In this document: positions 50,458 to 58,775 of the stretch, piece after piece
How the letters are laid out: each line of letters opens with the position of its first letter
How positions within the stretch are numbered: the first letter of the stretch is position 1
Origin: Leifsonia sp. EB41
GTDB taxonomy: Bacteria; Actinomycetota; Actinomycetes; Actinomycetales; Microbacteriaceae
Assembly (NCBI RefSeq): GCF_041262565.1
Contig: NZ_JBGCCJ010000001.1
Coordinates: 1,054,001 to 1,118,000 of the forward strand
DNA length: 64,000 bases
Direction of reading: 5' to 3'
The notes under the pieces: generated by a model
What the model was told of the DNA's origin: nothing
Seen by the model: only the letters and a program-made list of their open reading frames with translations
Database searches by the model: none
Position numbers and translations under genes: made by a program

Positions 50458-51903
50458 ATGAACGAAATCACCCGGGCAAGCGTCGGCTTCCGCTCCGAGC
50501 GCGGACCGATCCTGATCGCACTCATGCTGACGACCGGACTGGTCGCCATCGACGCGACCATCCTCGCCACCGCCGTCCCCTCGATCGTCCGCGACCTGGG
50601 CGGCTTCGCGCAGTTCCCGTGGCTGTTCTCCATCTACCTGCTGGCGCAGGCGGTCTCGGTTCCGGTCTACGCCAAGCTGTCCGACACGGTCGGGCGCAAG
50701 CCGATCGTCCTGGCGGGCATCGGCCTGTTCTTCCTGGGCTCCGTTCTCTGCGGCTTCGCCTGGAGCATGCCGGCGCTCATCGCATTCCGCGCCCTGCAGG
50801 GGCTCGGCGCCGGCGCCATCCAGCCGATGTCGATGACGATCGCCGGCGACATCTACACGGTGGCGGAGCGCGCAAAGACCCAGGGCTACCTCGCGAGCGT
50901 GTGGGCGATCTCCTCCGTCGTCGGGCCGACCCTCGGCGGGCTGTTCTCCCAGTTCCTGTCGTGGCGGTGGATCTTCTTCGTCAACGTGCCGCTCTGCATC
51001 CTGGCGGCGTGGATGCTGATCCGCAGCTTCCACGAGAGCATCGAGCCCAAGAAGCACCGGATCGACTACGCGGGCTCCGTGCTGCTGACCGCCGGGATGT
51101 CGCTGATCATCCTCGCGGTGCTGGAGGGCGGTCAGGCCTGGGCGTGGGACTCGGTCTGGAGCATCGGCGCGTTCGCGCTCGGCGCCCTCCTGCTGGTCGC
51201 TTTCGCCTTCGTCGAGCATCGCGCGGCCGAGCCGGTCATGCCGCTCTGGGTGTTCTCGCGCCGGCTGCTGGTGACGACGACGCTGATCTCGCTCGGCATC
51301 GGCGCCATCCTGATCGGCCTCACCTCGTATGTGCCGACCTACCTGGAGGCGACGGTCGGCGCGCCCCCGCTGGTCGCCGGCCTCGCGGTCGCAGCGTTGA
51401 CGCTCGGCTGGCCGATCGCGGCGAGCATCTCCGGACGGTTCTACCTGCGGATCGGCTTCCGCAGCACCGCCCTGCTCGGCACCAGCATCGCGATCCTCGG
51501 GACGATCATCCTTGCGGCGACGAGCGTGCACCCGAGCGTGCTCTTCGTGGCGCTGAGCTGCTTCGTCGTCGGGCTCGGGATGGGCCTCGTCGCGACACCG
51601 ACGCTGATCGCGGCGCAGTCGAGCGTCGCCTGGAGCGAGCGCGGCGTGGTCACCGGGACCAACATGTTCGCGCGGTCGATCGGCAGCGCCGTCGGCGTGG
51701 CGGTCTTCGGCGCGATCGCGAACGCGATCATCCTCTCCAGCACGGGCGGGGCGCACTCGCCCACGGCCGTGCAGGGCGCGTCGACCGCGGTGTTCACGGC
51801 GGTGGCCGTCGTCGCGGCGCTGACCATCGTGGCGGGCGTCGCCATGCCGCGCTCGCGCGTGGAGGACGTGGAGTTCCGCGGCGCCGCCGCTCCCGCCGAG
51901 TAG
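50458..51903 (+). CDS. DHA2-type MFS drug exporter
   Basis: A 481-residue transporter with 14 predicted helices, as in EmrB/QacA-like DHA2 exporters. Motif C-like LTTGLVAIDATILATAVPSI is in helix 1, motif A KLSDTVGRKPIVLAGIGLF in loop 2-3, and QGLGAGAIQPMSMTIAGDIY with WRWIFFVNVPL follow. These expel hydrophobic compounds using proton motive force. It is divergent from the ArsR-MFS pair, which may share regulation. The ATG at 50458 has only a weak ribosome site (ACAGAG). Confidence 0.94.
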   Translation: MNEITRASVGFRSERGPILIALMLTTGLVAIDATILATAVPSIVRDLGGFAQFPWLFSIYLLAQAVSVPVYAKLSDTVGRKPIVLAGIGLFFLGSVLCGFAWSMPALIAFRALQGLGAGAIQPMSMTIAGDIYTVAERAKTQGYLASVWAISSVVGPTLGGLFSQFLSWRWIFFVNVPLCILAAWMLIRSFHESIEPKKHRIDYAGSVLLTAGMSLIILAVLEGGQAWAWDSVWSIGAFALGALLLVAFAFVEHRAAEPVMPLWVFSRRLLVTTTLISLGIGAILIGLTSYVPTYLEATVGAPPLVAGLAVAALTLGWPIAASISGRFYLRIGFRSTALLGTSIAILGTIILAATSVHPSVLFVALSCFVVGLGMGLVATPTLIAAQSSVAWSERGVVTGTNMFARSIGSAVGVAVFGAIANAIILSSTGGAHSPTAVQGASTAVFTAVAVVAALTIVAGVAMPRSRVEDVEFRGAAAPAE

Positions 51904-51918
51904 CCGCCCACCCGCCAT

Positions 51919-51975
51919 CGAGGGGACGCAACACGCCGTTCCGCCACGCCGCGGACGGCGTGTTGCGTCCCCTCG
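51919..51975. repeat. Perfect 21-bp inverted repeat (family C, copy 1)
   Basis: Arms 51919-51939 and 51955-51975 are exact complements (CGAGGGGACGCAACACGCCG plus T) around a 15-base loop. The outer CGAGGGG is shared with families A and B, and ACGCAACACGCCGT with family D. It lies after the exporter stop and before the LldR-type gene, which is on the same strand. Confidence 0.88.
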
Positions 51976-52007
51976 TCGTCGTGGTGGACACCGCCGCCGC
52001 GTGATAA

Positions 52008-52041
52008 CGTGTGGTCGGACCACATGTGGTCCGACCACACG
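52008..52041. promoter_or_regulatory. 34-bp perfect palindrome containing two FadR/LldR-type operators
   Basis: Positions 52008-52024 are the exact reverse complement of 52025-52041. Within it lie TGGTCGGACCA (52012-52022) and TGGTCCGACCA (52027-52037), each itself palindromic and matching the FadR/LldR consensus TNGTCNNACNA. They are 15 bp apart. The element ends 19 bp before the ATG of the GntR regulator, so autoregulation and control of lldD are expected. Confidence 0.88.
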
Positions 52042-52060
52042 CGACGACGAGGGAGGCGGG

Positions 52061-52789
52061 ATGACGACGGAGCCGAAGGCGTGGGAGAGCGTGCTCGCCC
52101 GCATCGAGGAGCGCCTGGTCGACGGCCGGCTGCGCCCCGGTGACCACCTGCCTCCCGAGCGCGCCCTCGCGGCCGAGTTCGGGGTCGCGCGCTCCAGCGT
52201 CCGCGAGGCCATCCGGGTACTGGAGGCCATGGGCCTGATCCGCACCCAGACCGGCTCCGGGCCGAGCTCCGGCGCGATCATCGTCGCGCGGCCGCTCGGC
52301 GGGATGCAGGCGCTGATGCGCCTCCAGGTCGCCGCGAGCGGGTTCCCGGTCGCCGATGTGGTCAGCACGCGACTGCTGCTGGAGTCGTCGGTCGCGGGCG
52401 AGCTCGCCGAACGCGGGTCCGCCGACCTGGCGGACGCCCGCCAGCTCCTCGACGCGATGGACGACCCCGCCCTCACCGCGCAGGAGTTCCTGGCGCTCGA
52501 CGCGCAGTTCCACCTCGCGCTCGCGGAGGCGGCGGGCAACACCGTCGTCGCCACGATGATGGCCGGCCTCCGCAGCTCCATCGAGGGCTACGTGCTCGCC
52601 GGCGCCGAGCGCATCCCGGACTGGGAGGTCATGGCCGCCCGGCTCCGCGCGGAGCACCGCGGCGTGATCGACGCCATCGACGCCGGCGACCCGGCGGCGG
52701 CGCGCACCCGCGTCCACGACCACATCAGCGGCTACTACCGCGACGCCTCCCCCGCACACCCCCTGTCCCCGTCCACCGACGCACGTTAG
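52061..52789 (+). CDS. lldR: FadR-family GntR regulator, probable lactate repressor
   Basis: A 242-residue regulator. The winged-helix reads [20 protein letters not shown] followed by [20 protein letters not shown]. The C-terminal FCD domain (about 85-235) shows the metal/effector pattern: Asp and His in [14 protein letters not shown], and His in [11 protein letters not shown] and VHDHISGYY. It is followed 10 bp later by an L-lactate dehydrogenase gene and preceded by operators of the LldR consensus. Lactate is therefore the likely inducer. The ATG at 52061 has GGAGGCGGG just upstream. Confidence 0.88.
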   Translation: MTTEPKAWESVLARIEERLVDGRLRPGDHLPPERALAAEFGVARSSVREAIRVLEAMGLIRTQTGSGPSSGAIIVARPLGGMQALMRLQVAASGFPVADVVSTRLLLESSVAGELAERGSADLADARQLLDAMDDPALTAQEFLALDAQFHLALAEAAGNTVVATMMAGLRSSIEGYVLAGAERIPDWEVMAARLRAEHRGVIDAIDAGDPAAARTRVHDHISGYYRDASPAHPLSPSTDAR

Positions 52790-52799
52790 GCACACGAAC

Positions 52800-54056
52800 A
52801 TGGTCACCCGCCAACTCCCCAACCCCGCCGAGCTGTTCGAGCTCCTGTCGTTCAAGAAGCCGGAGCTCGACGCGAAGAAGCGCCGGCTGAACGCCGCGCT
52901 CACGATCGAGGACCTGCGCACGATCGCGAAGCGCCGCACGCCGAAGGCCGCCTTCGACTACACCGAGGGCGCCGCCGAAGGCGAGCTGTCGCTGGCCCGC
53001 GCGCGCCAGGCGTTCCAGGACATCGAGTTCCACCCGTCGATCCTGCGCGACGTGTCGACGGTCGACACCTCGTGCGAGATCTGGGGCGGCACGTCCGCGA
53101 TGCCGTTCGGGATCGCGCCCACGGGCTTCACCCGCCTCATGCAGACCGAGGGCGAGATCGCAGGAGCGGGAGCCGCCGGCGCCGCGGGCATCCCGTTCAC
53201 GCTGTCGACGCTCGGCACGACCTCCATCGAGGGCGTGAAGGCCGCCAACCCGACCGGGCGCAACTGGTTCCAGCTCTACGTGATGCGGGACCGGGAGATC
53301 TCCTACGAGCTGGTGCGGCGCGCCGCCGCGAACGGCTTCGACACCCTGTTCTTCACGGTCGACACCCCGGTCGCCGGTGCGCGGCTGCGCGACAAGCGGA
53401 ACGGCTTCTCCATCCCGCCGCAGCTCACCCTCGGCACCATCGTCAACGCCATCCCGCGGCCGTGGTGGTGGTACGACTTCCTCACCACGCCCAAGCTGGA
53501 GTTCGCGTCGCTGTCCTCCACCGGCGGCACCGTCGGCGAGCTGCTGGACGCGGCGATGGATCCGTCGATCAGCTTCGCGGACCTCGACATCATCCGGAGC
53601 ATGTGGCCGGGCAAGATCGTCGTCAAGGGCGTGCAGAACGTCGAGGACTCGCAGAAGCTCGTCGACCTCGGCGTCGACGGCATCGTGCTCTCCAACCACG
53701 GCGGCCGCCAGCTCGACCGGGCGCCCATCCCCTTCCACCTGCTGCCGAAGGTCGTGGAGGCCGTCGGCGACCGCACCGAGGTCGCCATCGACACCGGCAT
53801 CATGAACGGCGCCGACATCGTCGCCGCCTACGCGCTCGGGGCCAAGTTCACCCTGATCGGCCGCGCCTACCTGTACGGGCTGATGGCGGGCGGCCGCGCG
53901 GGCGTCGACCGCACCATCCAGATCCTCAGCGACCAGGTCGTCCGCACGATGAAGCTGCTGGAGGTGCCGGCCCTCGCCGACCTCACGCCGGCGCACGTGA
54001 CGCAGCTGCAGCGGTTGGTACCCGTCGCGTCGGCCGGCGCGAGGGCCCGAATCTGA
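52800..54056 (+). CDS. lldD: FMN-dependent L-lactate dehydrogenase
   Basis: A 418-residue alpha-hydroxy-acid oxidising flavoprotein. Motifs are [46 protein letters not shown], and the FMN/active-site segment [19 protein letters not shown] with [10 protein letters not shown] (catalytic His and Arg). The end [20 protein letters not shown] matches the phosphate-binding region. The length and N-terminus resemble mycobacterial LldD2. It oxidises L-lactate to pyruvate and passes electrons to the quinone pool. It is cotranscribed with the upstream regulator. Confidence 0.94.
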   Translation: MVTRQLPNPAELFELLSFKKPELDAKKRRLNAALTIEDLRTIAKRRTPKAAFDYTEGAAEGELSLARARQAFQDIEFHPSILRDVSTVDTSCEIWGGTSAMPFGIAPTGFTRLMQTEGEIAGAGAAGAAGIPFTLSTLGTTSIEGVKAANPTGRNWFQLYVMRDREISYELVRRAAANGFDTLFFTVDTPVAGARLRDKRNGFSIPPQLTLGTIVNAIPRPWWWYDFLTTPKLEFASLSSTGGTVGELLDAAMDPSISFADLDIIRSMWPGKIVVKGVQNVEDSQKLVDLGVDGIVLSNHGGRQLDRAPIPFHLLPKVVEAVGDRTEVAIDTGIMNGADIVAAYALGAKFTLIGRAYLYGLMAGGRAGVDRTIQILSDQVVRTMKLLEVPALADLTPAHVTQLQRLVPVASAGARARI

Positions 54057-54150
54057 CCCGAACTCCAGCGGGTGCTCGGCGCATCCAAAGCTTTTGCCAA
54101 TACGCTTGCTTCTCGGATACCGTCCCCCTTTCTCGAATGGAATGACCTGC

Positions 54151-55053
54151 ATGGCTGCTACGGGCAGAGGCGCCTCGACCCCGACGAAGAACGATCGCCG
54201 AGCCGAGGCACGCGAGACCGCTCGCCGGATGCGCGAGGAGGCCGCCAAGAAGGCCAAGCGCCGCAAGATCGTCGTCCAGAGCTCGGTGATCGTCGGTGTG
54301 ATCGCGGTGCTCACGGTCATCGGCCTCATCATCTTCACCAGCGTCGGCGGGACCACCAGCGTCGCCAACCCGAAGAACATGCTCAGCGGCGGCCTCCTGC
54401 TCACCGCGTCCGACAAGGCGGTCACGACCCCGGCGATCGCGCCGGGCGCCAAGCCCACGCCGACGAAGCAGACGCTGGACGGCAAGACCGCGCACATCCA
54501 GATCTGGCTCGACTACCAGTGCCCGTTCTGCGACCAGTTCGAGACCACCAACGCACCGCAGATGAAGCAGTGGATGGCGGACGGCGCGGCGACGCTCGAG
54601 ATCCACCCGGTCGCGATCCTCGACTCCAGCACGAACAACCAGTACTCGACCCGAGCAGCGGCGGCGATGTCGTGCGTGGCGAACTACGAGCCGGACAAGT
54701 ACTTCGACCTCAACAGCGCGCTGTACGCCAACCAGCCGGACGAGCAGACCGGCTCCGGCCTCACCAACGCGAAGATGCTGTCGCTGTTCAAGAGCGGGGG
54801 CGTCAGCTCCACTGCGGTCACGGACTGCGTGAACAAGCAGACGTTCGCGAAGTTCGTCACCGACCGCACGAACGAGGCGGTGGCGAACTCCCAGCTCAAG
54901 AACCCGACGTCGGGAGGCTTCGGCACCCCGACCGTGTTCGTGAACGGCGAGCGCTACCAGGGCGGCTTCACCGACGCGTCCCAGTTCGCCGCCTTCGTCG
55001 CGGCGGCGGTCAAGGACGCCGGATCCAGCGGCACGTACAGCTTCCCGAAGTAA
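54151..55053 (+). CDS. DsbA-like membrane-anchored thioredoxin-fold protein
   Basis: A 300-residue protein. The N-terminus is charged and helical (about 1-40), followed by one transmembrane helix (about 41-63, VVQSSVIVGVIAVLTVIGLI). The extracellular DsbA/Thioredoxin_4 domain has the active site CPFC at Cys124-Cys127 (LDYQCPFCDQF) and the cis-Pro loop GFGTPTVFVNG. Two more cysteines (SCVAN and DCVNK) could form a second disulfide. It probably catalyses disulfide formation in exported proteins. ATG 54151 is chosen; ATG 54142 is in frame and possible. Confidence 0.9.
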   Translation: MAATGRGASTPTKNDRRAEARETARRMREEAAKKAKRRKIVVQSSVIVGVIAVLTVIGLIIFTSVGGTTSVANPKNMLSGGLLLTASDKAVTTPAIAPGAKPTPTKQTLDGKTAHIQIWLDYQCPFCDQFETTNAPQMKQWMADGAATLEIHPVAILDSSTNNQYSTRAAAAMSCVANYEPDKYFDLNSALYANQPDEQTGSGLTNAKMLSLFKSGGVSSTAVTDCVNKQTFAKFVTDRTNEAVANSQLKNPTSGGFGTPTVFVNGERYQGGFTDASQFAAFVAAAVKDAGSSGTYSFPK

Positions 55054-55144
55054 GCGCCTCCGTCCCCTCTCCCCTCTCCTGCTGCGCCCGCCCGCGGGTG
55101 TACGTTCGGCCCGAACAGGCCGGACCGCAGGAGAGGGGACGAGG

Positions 55145-55474
55145 ATGGACGACCGCATTCCGGAGGACGGCGCGGACGACCCGGAGATCGGCGACTCCGA
55201 CGCCGGCGACACGGCCGGCTGGGTGGACCCCGGCGACGGCGAGGTCGACTACGCACTGGACGACCCGATCGCGGAGGCCGACTTCGCCGACGAGCTGGTG
55301 ACGAACGACGGCGTGGCCGGCGAGACGGTCTGGGACGGCCCGGGCGACGGCAACGACGGGCCGACCGGCGGGCAGTCCCGGGAGGCCGAGCCCTACTACG
55401 ACGAGCACGATCCGGAGGGGAACCCGGAGGACGGGGTGCTCACGCAGGACGACCTGGACGAGGAAGGGATCTAG
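55145..55474 (+). CDS. Acidic hypothetical protein
   Basis: A 109-residue protein with extreme acidity: Asp and Glu make up over a third of it (for example EDGADDPEIGDSDAGDTAGW), with almost no basic residues. No cysteine, signal peptide or transmembrane segment is present, so it is probably disordered. The ATG follows AGGAGAGGGGACGAGG, a strong ribosome site, which supports translation. Its stop overlaps that of the convergent TetR gene by 4 bp. No function can be assigned. Confidence 0.7.
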   Translation: MDDRIPEDGADDPEIGDSDAGDTAGWVDPGDGEVDYALDDPIAEADFADELVTNDGVAGETVWDGPGDGNDGPTGGQSREAEPYYDEHDPEGNPEDGVLTQDDLDEEGI

Positions 55475-56061
55475 CGGGGCACAGCCTCCACCACCCCGTT
55501 CGCGCTGCGCTCCAGGAACGCGACGATGTCCCCCGACGGGATGTCCGTCCCGATCGCGCTGGACACCAGCACGTCCTCCGCGAACGCGATCCACGAGCGG
55601 AGGCCGATCCGCAGCAGCGGAGTGTCCGTCGCGCCGAGTTCGAGGAACACGGCGAGGATGCGGTCGGCCTGCTCCGCCCTGGCCTCCTCGATCACGACGC
55701 GCACCTCCTCGTCGCCGCTCGCGACTCCGCGGACCAGTGAGTAGAACGTGCCGCTGTGCTCGCGCACGAATGCGACGATGCGGGTCAGGGTGTCGTGGAG
55801 GCGCTCGCGCGGCGGAAGCTCGGGGACGGGCTCCGTGGCGTGCAGCATGCTGTCGCGCGCGGTGCGGACGACCTCCCGGTGCAGCCCGTGTTTCGAGCCG
55901 AAATAGTGGAAGAGAAGGGCGCGGGACACCCCTGCCTGCGCTGACAGCTCCTCGATGGTGAGGGAGTCCAGCGGCTGGTCGGCGAGGTGCGCGACGCCGA
56001 GCGCGACGAGCTGGGCACGGCGCTCGTCCGGGGTGAGCCGGGTGCGCCGATCGGTGTCCAT
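55471..56061 (-). CDS. TetR family transcriptional regulator
   Basis: A 196-residue repressor. The HTH reads QPLDSLTIEELSAQAGVSRA followed by LLFHYFGSKHGLHREVV, the canonical HYFGSK form. The C-terminal domain (about 60-196) begins with the DSMLHATEPVPELPP segment. It is divergent from the DUF6230 operon, and a palindrome over the -35 region of that operon is its likely target. Confidence 0.92.
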   Translation of the reverse strand: MDTDRRTRLTPDERRAQLVALGVAHLADQPLDSLTIEELSAQAGVSRALLFHYFGSKHGLHREVVRTARDSMLHATEPVPELPPRERLHDTLTRIVAFVREHSGTFYSLVRGVASGDEEVRVVIEEARAEQADRILAVFLELGATDTPLLRIGLRSWIAFAEDVLVSSAIGTDIPSGDIVAFLERSANGVVEAVPR

Positions 56062-56110
56062 ACGTCGAGCCTAGTTGCCGGAACGGTCTTTCCGTCCTCC
56101 ATTCGGCCGA

Positions 56111-56141
56111 CTATTGACAACCGGTCAATAGCGTCTACTCT
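56111..56141 (+). promoter_or_regulatory. Promoter with TetR palindrome over the -35 element
   Basis: CTATTGAC (56111-56118) and GTCAATAG (56124-56131) form perfect 8-bp arms around 5 bp. The consensus -35 TTGACA (56114-56119) lies inside, with a -10-like TACTCT at 56136-56141 after a 16-bp spacer. Binding would block the promoter of the DUF6230 operon starting at 56194, and possibly that of the divergent TetR gene. Confidence 0.78.
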
Positions 56142-56193
56142 CGTCGTGGGAACGACCGCACCGCCGCTGTCAAGCCCCCGAACAGGAGGATCG

Positions 56194-56790
56194 ATGAAGT
56201 TCCGCAAGCTCGCCGGCTCCCACGCCGGACGCATCGTGCTCGCCGCCGTGCCCGTCGCACTGGTCTCCACCGTGCTGATGGCCGGCGTCGCTCAGGGGGC
56301 CGTCCCGGTCTCGTTCGCCGTCTCCGGCAGCCAGTTCCAGATCAGCGCGTCGAAGCTCGACGGCACCGGCTTCTCGCAGTACGCCGGCGTCGCCCCCGAC
56401 ACCGCGGGCAAGCAGCACCAGGTCGCGATCGCCAACATCAAGTCGGCCACGCTCGCCGACCTGTGCCAGTCGGTCGTCTCCGACACGCCGCTCGGCAAGG
56501 TCGGCATCCTGATCACGGCGGGCGGCGGAGGCAACCCGGCCAGCGCCTCCGACCTCCAGATCGGCATGACCGACCTCGCGGGCGACGCCCAGTTCCACAA
56601 CATCCGCATCGGCGTCGACGCCTCGACGGTCAACACGGCCGCCAAGGGCAGCGCGGGCGACTTCGCCCAGGACGCCGACACGGTGACCATCGCCAACCTG
56701 AAGCAGACCGCGTGGAGCACGCAGGCCTCGGTCTTCACGCTCACCGGCATGCACGTGCAGCTCACGGACGGATCGAAGGGATGCTTCTGA
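56194..56790 (+). CDS. DUF6230 family exported protein
   Basis: A 198-residue protein. The signal-like segment IVLAAVPVALVSTVLMAGVA ends at AQGAVP. The mature domain has VSFAVSGSQFQISASKLDGT, then two similar blocks with hydrophobic beta-strand patterns (VAIANIKSATLADLCQS, VTIANLKQTAWSTQAS). It ends GSKGCF, so one Cys near 92 and one near the C-terminus could pair. AGGAGG precedes the ATG. DUF6230 is usually found beside DUF6114 in actinobacteria, with no established role. First gene of a TetR-controlled operon. Confidence 0.88.
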   Translation: MKFRKLAGSHAGRIVLAAVPVALVSTVLMAGVAQGAVPVSFAVSGSQFQISASKLDGTGFSQYAGVAPDTAGKQHQVAIANIKSATLADLCQSVVSDTPLGKVGILITAGGGGNPASASDLQIGMTDLAGDAQFHNIRIGVDASTVNTAAKGSAGDFAQDADTVTIANLKQTAWSTQASVFTLTGMHVQLTDGSKGCF

Positions 56791-56834
56791 GCCGCCAGGG
56801 GACGAGGCCCGCGATGATCGAGCCGGAGGTGGGG

Positions 56835-57278
56835 ATGCCCGACCCGAGCACCTGGCAGCGGTTCCGCGCCTGGCGCCGCGAGCGCCCCTTCGTCGGCGGA
56901 CTGCTGACCGCGCTCGGCGGCATCGAGATGTTCTTCTCCGGACAGCTCGACATCGGCCGCATCCACGTCCAGCTCGGCATCGAGGGGCTGCAGGCGACGA
57001 TCATCCCCATCCTGCTCGTGCTGCTCGGCATCCTGGTCGTGGCGATGCCCGCGCACCGGATCTTCTACGGCGTGATCGCGCTCGCCATCGCGGTGTACTC
57101 GCTCGTCGGCGTCAACCTCGGCGGCTTCTTCATCGGGATGCTGCTGAGCACCGTCGGCGGCGTGCTCACGGTGGCGTGGATGCCGCTGGAGCAGCGCGGC
57201 GAACGACGGTCGCGTGGCCGTCGCCGCCGTCGCGAGAGCACGCTCACCGGCGACGACGCGGCGGAGGAGATCGCGTGA
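56835..57278 (+). CDS. DUF6114 family membrane protein
   Basis: A 147-residue protein. The N-terminal RFRAWRRERPFVGGLLTALG is the family signature. Four hydrophobic helices follow (GGLLTALGGIEMFF; ATIIPILLVLLGILVVAMP; FYGVIALAIAVYSLVGVNLG; FFIGMLLSTVGGVLTVAWMP). The C-terminus is basic then acidic (RRSRGRRRRRESTLTGDDAA). I chose the ATG at 56835 because GGAGG lies 5 bp upstream. Upstream in-frame ATGs at 56781 and 56814 are possible. It overlaps the next gene by GTGA and lies 44 bp after the DUF6230 gene. Confidence 0.88.
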   Translation: MPDPSTWQRFRAWRRERPFVGGLLTALGGIEMFFSGQLDIGRIHVQLGIEGLQATIIPILLVLLGILVVAMPAHRIFYGVIALAIAVYSLVGVNLGGFFIGMLLSTVGGVLTVAWMPLEQRGERRSRGRRRRRESTLTGDDAAEEIA

Positions 57279-57988
57279 AGGCCCGCAGAGGACCCGCCGG
57301 CGTCGCACTGGCGGCCGGGCTCGCGCTGGCCGGCGCGCTGACCGGGCTCGGCGCGACCCCGGTGCCGGCCTCGCGCACCGCCGCGCCGGCCTCCCTCTGC
57401 CTCCCGATCTTCGCCTCGTGCGACCCGTCGTCCCCGACGCCGTCGCCCTCGCCGTCATCCGGCACCCCCTCCCCCGGGCTGCCGCTGCCCGGCCTCCCGA
57501 GCGCGCCCGGCGCCCCGGTGACCGGCACCGCGACGCCGACCCCCGCGCCGACGCCCGCCTCCCCGGACGGCGCAGCCCCCGTCTTCACCCAGCCGCCCGC
57601 GCAGCTCGGCAGCAACTCGCTGTCGTTCACCGGGCTCAAGGGCGCCACCGTCGTGACGGTCGCGATGGCGGACGGCAGCCGCATCCCGGTGATCAAGATC
57701 TCGGCGGACTCCATCACGATCCAGGGGTTCAGCCTCAATGTCCGCAAGCAGACCGGGCCGGTGCTGCTCACGACCGCGGACACGATGACGCTGAGCGGGA
57801 ACGTCCAGGTCTACCTCGACTCGGCGACCGCCACCCTCCCGGACGGCACGCCGCTCACCCTCGGCGCGTCGACGCCGCCGCCGAACAGCGGCCTGCCGCC
57901 CCAGCTGCTGCGGGTCACGCTCGGCCTCGTCGGCGCCACCGCGGACTCGATCGTCTACACGAACACGAAGCAGCACCTCTCCGAGTAG
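57275..57988 (+). CDS. Secreted Pro-rich hypothetical protein of the DUF6230-DUF6114 operon
   Basis: A 237-residue protein with a signal peptide (VALAAGLALAGALTGLGATP). A short Cys-containing segment (SLCLPIFASCDPS) and a long Pro/Ser/Thr-rich linker (about 50-105) follow. The C-terminal domain of about 130 residues is beta-rich (SLSFTGLKGATVVTVAMADG, VIKISADSITIQGFSLNV). The GTG start overlaps the DUF6114 stop. Third gene of the operon and probably an extracytoplasmic partner. The domain is not recognised. Confidence 0.82.
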   Translation: MKARRGPAGVALAAGLALAGALTGLGATPVPASRTAAPASLCLPIFASCDPSSPTPSPSPSSGTPSPGLPLPGLPSAPGAPVTGTATPTPAPTPASPDGAAPVFTQPPAQLGSNSLSFTGLKGATVVTVAMADGSRIPVIKISADSITIQGFSLNVRKQTGPVLLTTADTMTLSGNVQVYLDSATATLPDGTPLTLGASTPPPNSGLPPQLLRVTLGLVGATADSIVYTNTKQHLSE

Positions 57989-58000
57989 CCCCTCGCCTCG

Positions 58001-58053
58001 AGGAGACGCAACACGCCGCTGTCCGCGCTGGGCAGCGGCGTGTTGCGTCCCCT
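58001..58053. repeat. Inverted repeat (family C, copy 2) between convergent genes
   Basis: Arms 58001-58021 and 58033-58053 pair with one mismatch around 11 bases. The core ACGCAACACGCCG matches copy 1 and family D. It lies between the secreted-protein gene (ending 57988) and the opposing DUF1992 gene (ending 58093). Confidence 0.85.
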
Positions 58054-58092
58054 GGTTCGCGGAGAAGCGGCTCGCGGAGGGGCGGCTCGCGG

Positions 58093-58692
58093 TCAGCGGG
58101 CCTTGCGGAGGCGGCGGCGCTCGCGCCGGCTGAGGGCGGCCAGCGCCTCCGCCTCGGCGCGCCGGGTCGCCTCGGCCTCGCGGAGGCGCGCGTCGCGGCG
58201 CTCGGTCCAGCGCGCGACCTCCTCGTCGGCGTCGCGCGTCGGCGTGACGACGGGAGGACCGCCCTGGAGCTGCCGCCGGGCGTTCACCACCCGGCGGTTG
58301 AAGTCGGCCACGTGCTCGCGCACCGCCCGCTCGGAGGCGAGCCGGTCGAGCCTGGCGTCGAACTCGGCGTGCTCGGTGCGCAGCGTGAGGGCGGGAGGGC
58401 CGAGGCCGGTGAGCTGCTCGCGCTCGATCTTGCGGCGGATCCACCAGTCCGGGTCGTGGGTGCCGGTGAGCCCGGGCAGCGGCTTGCCCGCACCGGGGAG
58501 GTCGTCGAAGTCGCCGCGCCGGATCGCCTGCTGGATCGCGTTCTCGATCACGTGCGCGCGCTGATCCATGGTCGGCTGGCCGGCGTTGGCCTCCTCGACC
58601 TCCTCGCCGCGGGCCACTGCGTCGCGGCGCAGGCGGTAGCGCGCGGCATCGACCTGAGCGTCGGGCCGGGAGTGAGGACTTTCGTCGGCCAT
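58093..58692 (-). CDS. DUF1992 (DnaJ-C28-like) family protein
   Basis: A 199-residue protein with the DUF1992 core at about 45-115: ENAIQQAIRRGDFDDLPGAG then KPLPGL, and DPDWWIRRKIEREQ. The C-terminal third is a highly charged coiled coil (RLREAEATRRAEAEALAALS) ending in a basic cluster. The family is related to a conserved domain of eukaryotic DNAJC28, and its role in bacteria is unknown. Its 5' end is divergent from the epoxide hydrolase gene by 83 bp. Confidence 0.92.
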   Translation of the reverse strand: MADESPHSRPDAQVDAARYRLRRDAVARGEEVEEANAGQPTMDQRAHVIENAIQQAIRRGDFDDLPGAGKPLPGLTGTHDPDWWIRRKIEREQLTGLGPPALTLRTEHAEFDARLDRLASERAVREHVADFNRRVVNARRQLQGGPPVVTPTRDADEEVARWTERRDARLREAEATRRAEAEALAALSRRERRRLRKAR

Positions 58693-58775
58693 ACTGCCAG
58701 CCTACGACGGCACCCCGCACGCCTTCCAGCGGCGCCGGGCCAGAGGCTGTCGGCGGATGGGAATAGCGTCGTGGC

